This document shows, piece by piece, positions 45,417 to 58,170 of a DNA stretch of 64,000 bases (positions are counted from its first letter, which is position 1; each line of letters starts with the position of its first letter). A program made the position numbers and the translations under genes. A model generated the notes under the pieces. It was not told the origin of the DNA, made no database searches, and saw only the letters and a list, made by a program, of their open reading frames with translations. The DNA comes from Epiperipatus broadwayi (Eukaryota; Onychophora; Udeonychophora; Euonychophora; Peripatidae): NCBI GenBank assembly GCA_028023455.1, contig JAQFVV010000978.1, positions 62,001-126,000 of the forward strand. The letters are read 5' to 3'.

Positions 45417-46299
45417 ATCAGATTTGTAGTAATATTAATTACTTCAATTTAGATTATAATCAATTTTGTAATGTTATTAAATTTAAATGTCAGATTCGAT
45501 TGGTTTAACTTGATTTTGTTTATATATATATATTAAGTTTTTTTATTATTATTTTGTTATGTGCTTTATATTTATCCCTTTTATTTATTTGTTACTATTA
45601 ATGTCTTAATAATAATTGTTTACATGCTGATATTTAATTTTACTTTAGATTTTTAAATGTATTAATTATCTTTTATTGTAATATGGCACATAATTATATT
45701 AATAATTTGTCATTTAAACTCATTTATGTATTTATATATTTGTTATGGTGCAATACTGTAATTGGCTTTATGCTGTAGTTTTGTACGATAAATAAATGAA
45801 TTGAATTGAATTATGTTTCAAAGCAACTTTATTCATCAAACAAAGATTACATCAGTGAACATACTTTTACATAGGAAAAAATGTCCAAATACATGTATTG
45901 TAGCAGCATTTATATGTAGATACAGTTCTTTTCTAATACACAGCATATGAAACTCAGAGCGGAATCCCTGGCTATATATATATAGTTTTAAGAAGGTCAA
46001 TATAAAGAGTGATTTAATGTTCTTCTGTTAAATTATCTGTGAAGAATTGATGGTCCATAATTGTAAGCATTGGTTCAATTTTTGCAAAAGTTTATTAAAT
46101 ATTCTTCTGATAAATAGTCTGTGATATTGAGTGCTTGTGATTATAAGCATTAATTCAGTTTTTGCAAAGATTGATATTGTTTATAATACATGAAGTGGGG
46201 AGGTAATCATTGGTGTCTCAATTCAAATTCAGGTAATGTTTGCTACATCTTATAGATAGGTTATTATAATTAGTTTGTGTTGCAATGCTGTATTTATCA
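45414..46299. other. AT-rich non-coding stretch
   Basis: May include the decayed 3' end of the LINE fossil at 46300-47640. I see no border, no tail and no gene. Confidence 0.35.
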
Positions 46300-47640
46300 G
46301 TATTATGGCATATGGTTAGAAACTTGATCAGTGTTTTAGGAGTGACCATGTAGTGGCAAAGATAGGTGTGCAAGTTTACTATCCCATGTTTTCAGTTGTT
46401 CAAGCTTGTTGGTAAAAGTAATTGGGCGATGATGAGTGCTGCTACCAAGGCAAAAAGTGTATTGGGTGCACCAAAAAGTATATTGCAGGAATAGCTGGAG
46501 AGGAGTTTTTGCTGTATGTCTCAAGGATTCTGCTTATTGTGAGAGTGCTTTGCCTGTGTGTGTTTAACATGATTTGCTGAGTGCAAGTTGGTTCTGGACA
46601 GATATGAAATAGATGATGCTGTGTTTTCCTTCTCAGTGACAGCTGTCAGAAAGGGTAAATTGTTGTGTATAGTCTGAAGTATTGGATGTGGGTAGGAAGT
46701 ATAAGTTAAGTCTCATGAAAAAGTCAAAACATTTTGGCTTTAGAGGCCATTTTAGAATTGGAGAGGAATGGTCTACAGGTGGATTTGGATATAATAGATT
46801 GTGAATGCTCCAGTACAATATACTTACTTGTATTAAGTAGTGATATTTGGTTGTAGATACTTTGTAACTGGCATATGAGTGATGACAGGAATTCATATGA
46901 TGGGGGTAGTCTGTCTGTTGTTATTATGTGTACGATACATTCTAGCACTGAAAATTATTTTATAATGGCAGTTAGGAGATTTAAACTCTTTTGGATGAGG
47001 AAAACTTATATGGAGTGAAGGTGTGGGCCATTTTGTGCTGGTGGAAAACAGGCATTTGGCAGAGATAGAAACAGACTTCCTGGGCCATAGCAATTTGCAA
47101 CAAAGTGAAGAAATATAGGAATTAAAAGATTAGCAAACTTGATAATAGGCAAGTACTAGCCTATTTTTGTAATAATTAATTGGAAGGCAAATTTTTGAGT
47201 ATAGTGAGGGATAGGTCTTGGAGAGTGAAGTAGTTATCTTTTCAGCATCATTTTTAAGTATATTTTGGATTTTTCCTATACTAGTGGTCCCCCCAAAAAA
47301 AGAAATACAAGAAAGGCAGAAGGTTGGCTATGATAAATTTGTGCATATGGATTGCCTGCATTCATGCAAAGGTTTTATTCAAATGAAACAAGTTTAAATT
47401 CTGTGTAGTCATCAAATATTTTCCATAAAATAGGTAATTGCTTTTTGGAAGTAAGAAAAATAGTGATATCATCCAAGTAAGCAATGCAGGGTATATGGAA
47501 ATTAAGTATTTGGAATTTGAATGCCTGGAATTTTTTGTTGAATTTTGTTTATGAGAGGATTGAAATAAAATGTAAATAATAAAGTGCTGAATAGTGATCC
47601 ATATGGTAGTAATTGGCTATTTTTTATAGTTCATTTATAT
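46300..47640 (-). mobile_element. Tx1/L1-like LINE fossil with an intact YLDD box
   Basis: Minus strand near 47620-47520: LLPYGSLFSTLLFTFYFNPL then INKIQQKIPGIQIP (RT motif B region). After a frameshift, FHIPCIAYLDDITIFLTSKK then QLPILWKIFDDY at about 47507-47410 (motif C with both aspartates). Downstream, decayed frames include FLGGPLV and SLFLSLPNACFPPAQNG. Stops and frameshifts are frequent, so it is dead. The YLDD box and motif B wording differ from the other LINE families here. The clade call is tentative. Confidence 0.6.
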
Positions 47641-47689
47641 ATTTTACAAATATTTTTGCAAAATATTTGTAAATTATTTATTTCTTGGG

Positions 47690-48620
47690 TGCGAATGTGA
47701 CAGTTAGACTCATATTTTATTCAAAAATATTTCTTTCTAGAAGAATATAAGTCACTGTAATAACATAAAGTAGGAAGTTGTGGTTGGGTGAAAATAAAGA
47801 AAACGGTTATTTTTTGTCATTTTAAAACTAATTATAAGTGAAATTTAAAAATTTTAAAACATAACTTTGTTGTTTTATGCATTTGTTTTACAAAAAAATA
47901 AATAAATTGAGTGTTAGAGATAAAGTTCAAATAATTAATATTTTTTATTAATCATTCATTAGACTAGAGAAGATCTACTTAATGAATGATATTTCTGTAG
48001 TGTAATTTTCATACATCTTTTTCATGTCTTTGTCATAATTTATGATTACACCCTTCCACAAAGTATTAAAAGTGGATAGAAACCAGTTCCTACTTTATGT
48101 GAGAGTGGTATACTGAAAATTACACTACAAAAATATTATTCAAATTCAAATAAATTTTATTTCATTCCAAATACATTTTTATTAGCAATCACAGAAAACA
48201 ATGGCCATAGTTCTAATTAAGCATTTCAGTTTATTACTTTTTTTTCTATATTTGCAAAATTGAAATATTATTTTTAAATAGGTTTTTATTTTTAAATTTG
48301 TATTTATAAAACAGAATATAAAAGTTGTGAAAATATAATGCAAAATAAAGGTTTATTTGTTAAATAAAAAGTTAGGTATTTAACCCAAATGGCCACCAGG
48401 GGGACTGTCAAAGAATGTACAGTGTGAAAGGGTTAAAAAAATTACACTACACAAATTAGTATTATTCACAGGTAGTTGTGACTTATGCCCAATGTGGCCC
48501 CTGGGTGACACTGCAGTACCATCAACAACCCCCAAGAAGCATGCAAGTGATAAATTTCTATCCGAGGGTGTAAGTCAGAACTACCTATTCACATTAGTAT
48601 CATTCAAGAGTCAAACAATG
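47690..48620. repeat. Cluster of nested short foldbacks
   Basis: The clearest unit is 47989-48136, with 25-bp inverted ends (ATATTTxTGTAGTGTAATTT and TCA). The AAATTACACTAC end recurs at 48441. ACATAAAGTAGGAA at 47744 is inverted at about 48087-48100. GGTAGTTxTGACTTA at 48471 is inverted at about 48572. TTTCTATCC...AGGGTGTAA at 48555 is inverted near 48048-48085. Two insertions of related elements would explain this. No coding content. Confidence 0.5.
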
Positions 48621-49472
48621 AACCAGTTACCCTAATTAAAACCTATGGTCTTTTAAACTCGCAATTCTGCTGTAGATGATCACAAAATATTTAAATTATT
48701 AATATAAATTTAAATTATCTGGTGATCTAAAAACTTCACCCAATTCAATATTCATGTGAACCACTCTAGATTAAATAAATGTTAAATATGCTGTAAATCA
48801 CAAAATTATCAAGTAATTATAGCTGCAACATCTATACGTGTTTCCAAAACATAAATACCACAATTGCTACTTAAAAAGATTATTAGTACTGATAAATGTA
48901 TGATGTATCTATATAAAATATTTTTAAAATATATTTTTGAAAATCTTATTAATGATAATAAATTTTTAACAAACCAAATTTTTTTCATTCATTATAAGCA
49001 AACTAATTATCTTCATTGACAAATATGTTTGTTCAATTTCAGTTGAATATTACCAATCCAACATTATTTCATCTATTACCATATTATGTTTGTTTGAAAC
49101 ACATCTTGCTCGGATCAGCCAAACAATCATCTTGCTATTTATTCACTTCAGAAGTCCATCAATTTTACTTTAGATAACAGACTAAACAATTTTTACATAA
49201 TTAGTAAAAAAATTAAATTTATATTTTGTCATAGCATGCTGAAATAACTCATTTAAAAGAATTCTTGGTAATTACTGTAATCAATTAATTATATTAGCAA
49301 TATGCCATTTTCAATCAACATGACACATTTCTATTTGGAAGGTTTCACTAAGATTTATCTCTAGCCAAAGACACAATATGTAGTATATAAAAAAATAAAA
49401 TGTCCATTATGTAATAAATATTTATAAAAAATAATGAATATAACATTAATAATATATTATAAAAAGTATTGT
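48621..49472. other. AT-rich non-coding stretch
   Basis: No gene, tRNA box or foldback was recognised before the arm beginning at about 49450. Confidence 0.4.
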
Positions 49473-49916
49473 AATCCATAGAAGTACTTTTAATTACTCA
49501 CTCAATCTTCTTCAACTGTTATTTCAATTCAAATATAGTGATGTCATCAAATCTTGTCCCATGATTCCTGAATTTTAACGTTAGCAGATTAGTGATTAAT
49601 TATAGACATTCCATTTCTATTTATGAAAATTGCCTCCTTAATTTTTCTTTTATTATGGTTTTTCAACATATGAAGAATCTTGAAACAATTTCAAGATTAA
49701 GATAAAAAAGGTGAAGTTAAATATTTTTTTCATTATCTTGAAAATGTTAAGGCAATTTTTTGTAAATAAAAATAGAATGTCTATAATTTATTGACAATCT
49801 GCTAATGTTAAATTCGGGTACCATGGGATATGACTTGATGACGTTATTGCCACTATATTTGAATTAAAATGACAGTTGAAGAAGGTTGTGACTAAGTAAA
49901 AATACTTCTGTGGATT
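49473..49916. repeat. Large foldback with about 160-bp arms
   Basis: AATCCAtAGAAGTA at 49473 pairs with the inverted end at 49916, and the arms match inward through CTTCTTCAACTGT, AATTCAAATATAGTG, TTAGCAGATT and ATTATAGACATTC to AAATTGCC (49652 and about 49752). Weaker pairing (ATATATTATA) continues outward to about 49450 and 49945. The arms differ at about one base in six by eye, so it is older than the 16480 hairpin. The loop is about 100 bp with no frame. Confidence 0.75.
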
Positions 49917-50035
49917 AAAAAAAAATCTTCTATAATATATCATTACCGTTATATTAATTAATTTTATTTATTATATACATGTGTGTGTGTTAGATTAAGT
50001 ATTTTCATAGATTTTTATATTATGTCCCTCATCAC

Positions 50036-50306
50036 GTCAAGTTCAATATATCTTCTCGGATCTCTAGCCTCTCTTATCTACACCACCCCTGCACACGTTC
50101 TTATTTCATCCATCCATCTCGCATGTGGTCTCTTTCTGGGTCTTTCACAATCTCTTGGAATTCGGTTTAAGATTTCAACTGTCCATCTATTATTATTTCT
50201 TCTAGCAATATAACCAGCCCAACTCCACTTCAGTCTTTAAATTCTTTGAACGATGTCAGTAACACCTGTTTGTTTTCTTACCCATGTATTGCGTTTTCGA
50301 TCTCCA
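50036..50306 (-). mobile_element. RTE family 3'-region fragment
   Basis: Collinear with the RTE 3' coding region (complement of RRPHVRWMDEIR and IARRDDNRWT parts) but missing both the terminal 40 bp with the tail and everything upstream. Several substitutions. An old relic. Confidence 0.8.
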
Positions 50307-51329
50307 TGCAGTAATTAGAGATATGTTTAAGCAGCATTATTGTTAGGAAATCATCTGCTATTATTGACAATGCTAAGGCTAAGTTACTTTACTCTAGTAC
50401 CCAACAATAGATTTTTTGTCTAAAGTTTAATTAAAAACAAAAGTAATTAGCTCAAAATAGCAATCTAGTAAGGGAGAAAATAATAATAATAAATGAAAAA
50501 AGCAAAACAAACAACAGGTTCTTCAATTAGTTTTTTTTTGACATAATCAACTTATAAAATCTTGTTACAGGTATAGATAAATAATAGTATTTTAAAAAAT
50601 TTATAAAGCGTGATTAGAAAATATAGTTATGAGAAGATTGGAAGTGCATGGATGTGTGTTGAATAAATGTATACACACGTGCACACATATAAACAACATT
50701 TATTTATTTTATTATTTTAAAAAATTAACAATATTAATAATAAATTTCAGTAATCAAAAAATAAATGAATCATTTTGAAGGATACATTGATTGTATTTAG
50801 AAAAAAAAAAAATTAATGGGTAAGGATTATTTAATGTTCATTTTTTATATTTACAATAATCAGTTTTTCCAAGAAAAAAATGCTAAATAAAGAAAGCAAA
50901 GAAAAGTGTAAAGTTTATCTTTGGGACTTTCTAATAAGAAAGCAAAACAATTTTATTGGAACTTTCTAAATTAGAATCTATTGCTAAAAAGCAAATAAGA
51001 AAGGGGTGGGAGCTGGGGGGAGAGTCTCGTTTACCTCTCATTAACCAGATTTCCTTAACAACTAATTTGACATTTGGATCTCTCTTGCCTTACGATTAAT
51101 AGACTTACTAATTATGCTGATGTTGATGTAATACATAAAATATTGGGAGATACAAATCAAAGTGATAATTATATCAACTAATGAAACAATGTTATACAAA
51201 GCATTGATTTCAGATTCCAAAGAGTGTGAAGAAAAAAGACATTTAACTTTAAGGAAAATAGACAAAAGAAAAGTAGTGCATTTTTATAATAATAATAATA
51301 ATAATAACAACAAACATACTACAATATAA
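50307..51329. other. AT-rich non-coding stretch
   Basis: Only AT-rich words, an ATA-type microsatellite near 51288 and a G-rich GGGGTGGGAGCTGGGGGG word near 51003. No gene seen. Confidence 0.4.
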
Positions 51330-51575
51330 TATGTAGGATATATGAGCACAAAACACATATATGTCGAAAAGATAAATGATCACCAATAAAAGTATTTCAT
51401 GCTAAACCGGCAATCATCAGTTGGTTCAGATTATCATCTCTCCCATCTATGCAATAAGTGCTCAGATATGTATTAAGACAGACAATCTTCATACGTTAAT
51501 GATCAGACTTCAATACACTCTACACTCCAACTCTTCAACCGTCCATCCAATTGAAAATCATATAAATGATAATAG
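51330..51575 (-). repeat. ACATGTG-armed repeat family, copy
   Basis: Complement of the family blocks: AAAAGATAAATGATCACCAA, CAATCATCAGTTGGTTCAGA, AATGATCAGACTTCAATACA and CTCCAACTCTTCAACCGTCC. Confidence 0.65.
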
Positions 51576-52254
51576 TATATTATTATATATAAATATTTTG
51601 TCTATTACAAAATATAATAGTCAGTTTACAATTAATAAAAAAAGCTAATCTAATAATAAAATCATAATGTAAACCCATCAAAATGGTTTGCACTCCCAAA
51701 AATATTTATAAAATCCAAAATAAGTAATGAGAATATGAATCACAATGTGATCTATCAATAAAAATGTATAACTTTATTGCAAAAATATATACTTATAAAC
51801 ATAATACGAAATTAATCAATAACTAATTTTAAAAAAAGACAAAATAAATAAATAAATAAGTCAACATTAACACCCTAAGTTTTCATTTAATCTATCTTGA
51901 ATTTTTTTTTTTAATAACCAAATATTTTTTTTAGGAAAAACAGAAATTGTTTTCACAAGTTGTGAAAAAAATCTAAATATGACTACTCAAATTTATACAC
52001 ACCTACAAGATAATAACACACATTGTATTGAAATGCATCCCAATTACTCCCCATAAATACTTATTTATTACCTACCTAATAAACTGACTTTTTAAAATAT
52101 ATCTCACCTATGAACTTAGCCAGAAATTTTGATTAGTTCAAATTAGTACGAACAATTGTAATAAATCTTAATTTATACATGTTAAAATTACCTCTTCACT
52201 ATTATATAAATATTTGCATTTATTATGCTAGTTAATTTATTATTTTAAAAGGAA
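51576..52254. other. AT-rich non-coding stretch
   Basis: No gene or repeat recognised. Confidence 0.4.
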
Positions 52255-52350
52255 TTCCCTGCGCGCGTTTTGGCGCTGATATGGAGGTCCCAGAAGGCGT
52301 TTTTGCCGCTCGAACTTATTACGAACTCTCGAGCTATAAAACCATTCGCA
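52255..52350. other. GC-rich patch of unknown origin
   Basis: Contains GCGCGCGTTTTGGCGCTGAT and CTCGAGCTATAAAACC. Minus-strand translation gives GFIAREFVISSSGKNAFWDL then HISAKTRAGNSF. I do not recognise this peptide. It may be a transposon scrap or a very small exon. TATAAAAC on the plus strand is also compatible with a promoter-like word, which I regard as weak. Confidence 0.25.
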
Positions 52351-53223
52351 TTTTTTTTAAAAAGAAGAATGTTTTTCTGCAATATAATGAATAAATTTAG
52401 TTCTCCTCGGGATGATTTATATATTAGATATAACATATTGTTTATATTCATTTTCTATTAATAAAATATAAAATAACCTTTTGAAAGATAAATATAAAAT
52501 AATAAAGATTAGATTTATCACCAACATTATTTTAGCTAATATATACTGTACTAGTATTAACTCTCATTTCTCTAGGCCTTTTATACGTAATAACAAATTA
52601 ATTATAAAACTCCCACGTTTTCGATCCGCTAACATAAAATTTTTAATACAACATTAGATGTCTGTTATACATTGATCAGTACAATAAATAAATAAATAAC
52701 AAAACAATGACAGATATATATATATATTTAATTAATAAAAAATGATATCTACTCAATTTCATGAAAAAATATTTATTTCATTCGTGAAATAACAATAACG
52801 TTAATTTACTATTTCATTTTGATGTATGTATGCTTGATTGCTCTATGTTAAAATATATATAAAAATTTGATATTTATACGCGCCATACATTCCCTATATT
52901 TATTTTAAGAACACAAATAATATACATAATAAAATAATATACATAAATAACATAATCAAATGTCCATGTCTATAGAGATATTTGTTAAAACATTCGTATA
53001 CCGTCAAATGTGCATAAATGTTCAAACAAAATAACTTTTAAGAATTTTTTAAAGATTATTCTTAAGATTAAATTTTTAATTATTTTTTCAAAAGTAATCA
53101 TTAAATCACTATGGAACTTTATCCCCAGAATTATAATAAACTGAATATTCTTATCCTTAACAATGGCTAAATATAATAAATATTGTACTTAATTTGTCCA
53201 TAATGTTGTTTCCATAATTACTA
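52351..53223. other. AT-rich non-coding stretch
   Basis: No gene or repeat recognised. Confidence 0.4.
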
Positions 53224-53425
53224 TTAATAATCAATTCAACTTAATTAAACTCAATTGAAATAACCAATATAAAATAATTATTTTATTCTAATTGTTTTCG
53301 TCTAATATTAGGACCGTTTGTCTTGAAAAGGTCTTAATATTTGACGAAAACGGTTAGAATAAAATAATTATTTCATATTGGTTGTTTATTTTAATTGAGT
53401 TCTACTGAGTTGAATTGATTATTAA
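53224..53425. repeat. Near-complete hairpin element, about 90-bp arms
   Basis: TTAATAATCAATTCAACT at the left and its inverse at 53425 lead into arms matching through AACTCAATTxAAATAA, AACCAATATxAAATAATTAT, TTTATTCTAA and GTTTTCGTC to GGACC/GGTC around a loop of about 14-20 bp. Almost the entire 202 bp would fold into one stem. No frame and no clear target-site duplication. Confidence 0.8.
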
Positions 53426-54345
53426 AGAATAAGAATTGTCTCATGAAGTGGATGTGAAATATATTTGCCATAAGGGTTAAGATAATGAGAGAAAAGACGT
53501 TTAGAATGAGTATGCATTGCCTAAATATGTTGATTTTCATGGCGCTTATAAATTAAAAATATTTGCAAGACAGGATAAATAAACTTTGATTTATAGATAA
53601 GATATTATATAATTTTATATAAAAAAGATATAACCAAAGTATGATTTCTCTTTTATCTCATTACAATATATATAGACGTATAATGCAACCGAAGTGCGTC
53701 TATCTGCCATGTTTTTAAGAACTGATTTTGAATCTGAGAGTAAATTTGTGCATTTTTAAACCAATTTCTTTTTTCAAATGATCTATCTGTAGCCCAACTA
53801 ACTACCCAATATTGGTCAATGGTTATTCAAATAGGTATTTAGATATTCTCCTGTACTGGTCTAAAACAATAACTTCCTCTCATCATTTAGTTGGCAAGTC
53901 GATGAGTAAGACTTTCTTGGTCACTTTTTTTTCTATGAGGGACTGTGGGAAAGGCTTTGACTCTGCGATAAATTATTTAAAGATTGTTTTATTTTACTAT
54001 ATATATATATCTTTTTCTTTTATATATAATATTTAAAACTATATTAGAAATAAGCCAATAGATCTTTTACTTCATTAAGATATATACTACAATTTTATAA
54101 TTACGAAACCTTTAAACTTTTCTGAATATATATATTTCCAAGCAAAGCTATAGTATTGGAATTGTCATACTAAAATTAGAAAAGTTATTACTATTATTTA
54201 TTAGTTAACATCGATCCTAGTAATTACATGAAAGGCATTCTATATCACTGTGGGGGTTTTTAAAAACTTTTTCATCATTTATTAATCAGTATATGCAGAT
54301 GATCATTAATAAATCCTGTCAACTAACTAACTATATATATAAATA
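53426..54345. other. AT-rich non-coding stretch
   Basis: No gene recognised. Confidence 0.4.
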
Positions 54346-54539
54346 AAGACAGAAAGAGAGAAAGACAAGAAGAAAGAAAGAAAGAAAGAAATGAAGGAAG
54401 GAAGATAGGAACAAAGAAATATAGAAAAGAAGAAAGGAAGAAAGAAAGGAAAAAAAGAAAGGAAGATAGGAAGAAAGAAAGATAGAAAAAAAGAAAAGAA
54501 GAAAGGAAGCAAGAAAGGAAGGAAGAAAGAAAGGAAAGA
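54346..54539. repeat. Polypurine (GAAA/GGAA)-rich tract
   Basis: About 190 bp almost free of pyrimidines on the plus strand, built from GAAA, GGAA and GATAG words. Apparent poly-Phe/Leu/Ser frames on the minus strand are by-products. Confidence 0.85.
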
Positions 54540-56229
<1,690 letters not shown>

Positions 56230-56812
56230 CAACGTTTGTCTGAGTATAACCGAGTTTGATTCTTCTTAACTTAAATTCATTGGCAAATTCTTCCAAGGCT
56301 CTCAACTCGGCTTCGTTTAAGTCAGGCCGGACGCTGTCACCTCCTTTTCCCGGTGGACTAGTATCCACGTCCGAATCCGTGACATTAATATCTGTATCGG
56401 TTGATACATCGCCTATAAAATTTAATGCCTTTGATCGTGAGGTGGGGCGAGTTGTTGTGTCAGGTGTCAAATCATCGCTGCTGGCTTCAGGTTTGGGTCT
56501 ACATGCTGGAGACGGTACGGAGGACCTTACACTTAATAGAGGTGCAAACTTCGTGCAACCACTCTGCCCAAAATTAGAGTGATAGGATAATGCCAAACTT
56601 GAAATAGGTGTAAAAATACTCGCAGGGATCGGTATTGGAGAATGTAATGAAACGGAATTTAGTCCCGGGAAAGAATACGGGATTTCAGAAAACCCAAGGG
56701 ATAGAGCAGATGAAGCTAATAAGCTAGGAAGGCCGTGACTGTTAAAATTATATGCATGGGATCTGCTAAAATCTAATCCATCTTTAATTGAATGTGGTAG
56801 TTGACTTTCCAT
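56230..56812 (-). CDS. POU1F1: POU class 1 (Pit-1-like) homeodomain transcription factor, first recognisable coding exon
   Basis: Encodes 194 residues plus one base. The last 31 residues (about 164-194) enter the POU-specific domain: [20 protein letters not shown] then YTQTNVG. The [20 protein letters not shown] string is characteristic of POU class 1 and differs from class 2/3 (FKQRRIKLGFTQ) and class 4 (FKQRRIKLGVTQ). The exon ends after GTTG at a GTAAGT donor (phase 1), so translation past it is intronic. The N-terminal part is rich in Ser and Pro with a Thr/Asp-rich stretch (about 135-150), consistent with an activation region. The ATG at 56812 is the first in frame, with G at +4 but T at -3. 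Known role: sequence-specific nuclear DNA binding through POU-specific plus homeodomain. The remaining exons were not found. Confidence 0.85.
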
Positions 56813-58170
56813 TGATTAACGATTGTGTGAATGATTTAATAAAGTTAACAAACGTATTTATTTTTAAAAGTTTGAAGTATTCGTTCTTATTAAAAAGATG
56901 AATTAAAAAAAAAAAAAAACTAGTAATAAAATATAACAGAATACTTCAAAAGTCGCTTACTGTTTAATAACACAGGCTAGTGATAACTGTATGTAAGACG
57001 TGATTTTATTAACACCTTGACAGGGTCTTAAAGCAACAAAAAGACAGGCAGGCCATTGTGAGATTAATCGTTGAGACGATACAAAATAAAACATAGGATT
57101 AGGTCGTGTCATTGATTGTGGAGAGAGAAATTAATGTTCAGATTATGACTGTGTAAGGACCCACGTTTACTTACACCCAACAGCCATTAGTAAGGTTTAC
57201 AGAGCTTATTTGCATGCACACTAGAGGCAGATTGATGCTTTTAATCCCCAAACATTTTAGTCTATTTTATTTTAATAGTCGATCATACATTTTTAAATAC
57301 AAAGATATTAATTCAACACGAAGTAATTATTATTTTGTAAAGTGGAAACTGCGCTTGTTTTTTATTGGTCAAAAAAAAAATGAAGACGATACTAATGCTA
57401 CAATTGTATAAAAAAAATCAACAACTAAACACTTAAACATGATATTCAAAAATTTATTGAAAGTAAATAAATTCAAGCAAAAAAAAATTCATAATAAAAA
57501 CACTCATTTACATAAAACTGAAAAATTCATGTAAATCAAATTGAACTCATTAGAAGTTGCTCTGCCGTTAAAAGAGTTCGTTCTGGTCTATTGCTTAAGG
57601 ATAAGGCGGGGAAAAGGGCGGGCTTAGGAACATCCTCTACCGTCGCAAATGTTTTCAAATGAAAACAATGAATATGAGAGGCTGAACGAAATTCGGGGGC
57701 CAAATGATCAGAGACAAAGCTAGCTGTCGAATATTTTTCACTTTTGACTCATTTGTCAAAAGGCTATTTTATACAGTCTAAAATTTGCAATGGAAAAAGG
57801 TGGATATTCAACATTAAGTCGTTTGATAATTTCACTTCTCAATAGAAAGATTTCTTCCAGTTCGCTTGCTCCAAATGGACTGTGTACTGTGAGAGGCCGA
57901 TAAAACGTATTTTTATCAATATATTCAGCACGGTACGCTGATAAACGGCTTTATGCTCGGTATAGTTGTAATCACAACGCAATCAGGAGCTCTAATTGTG
58001 CCTCTCTCTCAACTATTGAAATAAAATCCATGATCCAACTTCAAAAGTGTCGATAATAAAAGTCAATAGAAATCTTTAGAGAACGACTTGGTTGATTAAG
58101 CCGTGACACAAGCGCGCTTTATTTTTGAAAGAACGTTGACTTGTGGGAGCATACGTCATTTCCGATAATT
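56813..58170 (-). promoter_or_regulatory. CpG-retaining region upstream of the POU1 exon, with GC boxes
   Basis: About 25 CpGs occur by hand count in 57540-58170 alone, against very few in comparable AT-rich stretches. GGCGGGG (57605-57611) and GGGCGGG (57616-57622) are Sp-type GC-box words about 0.8 kb upstream of the ATG. No open frame of note. Inference: promoter, 5' untranslated exon or proximal regulatory DNA of the POU1 gene. No transcription start can be fixed by eye. Confidence 0.4.

Noticed and set aside
56256-56582. Plus-strand frame opposite the POU1 exon
   Set aside because: Antisense shadow of the real minus-strand coding exon.
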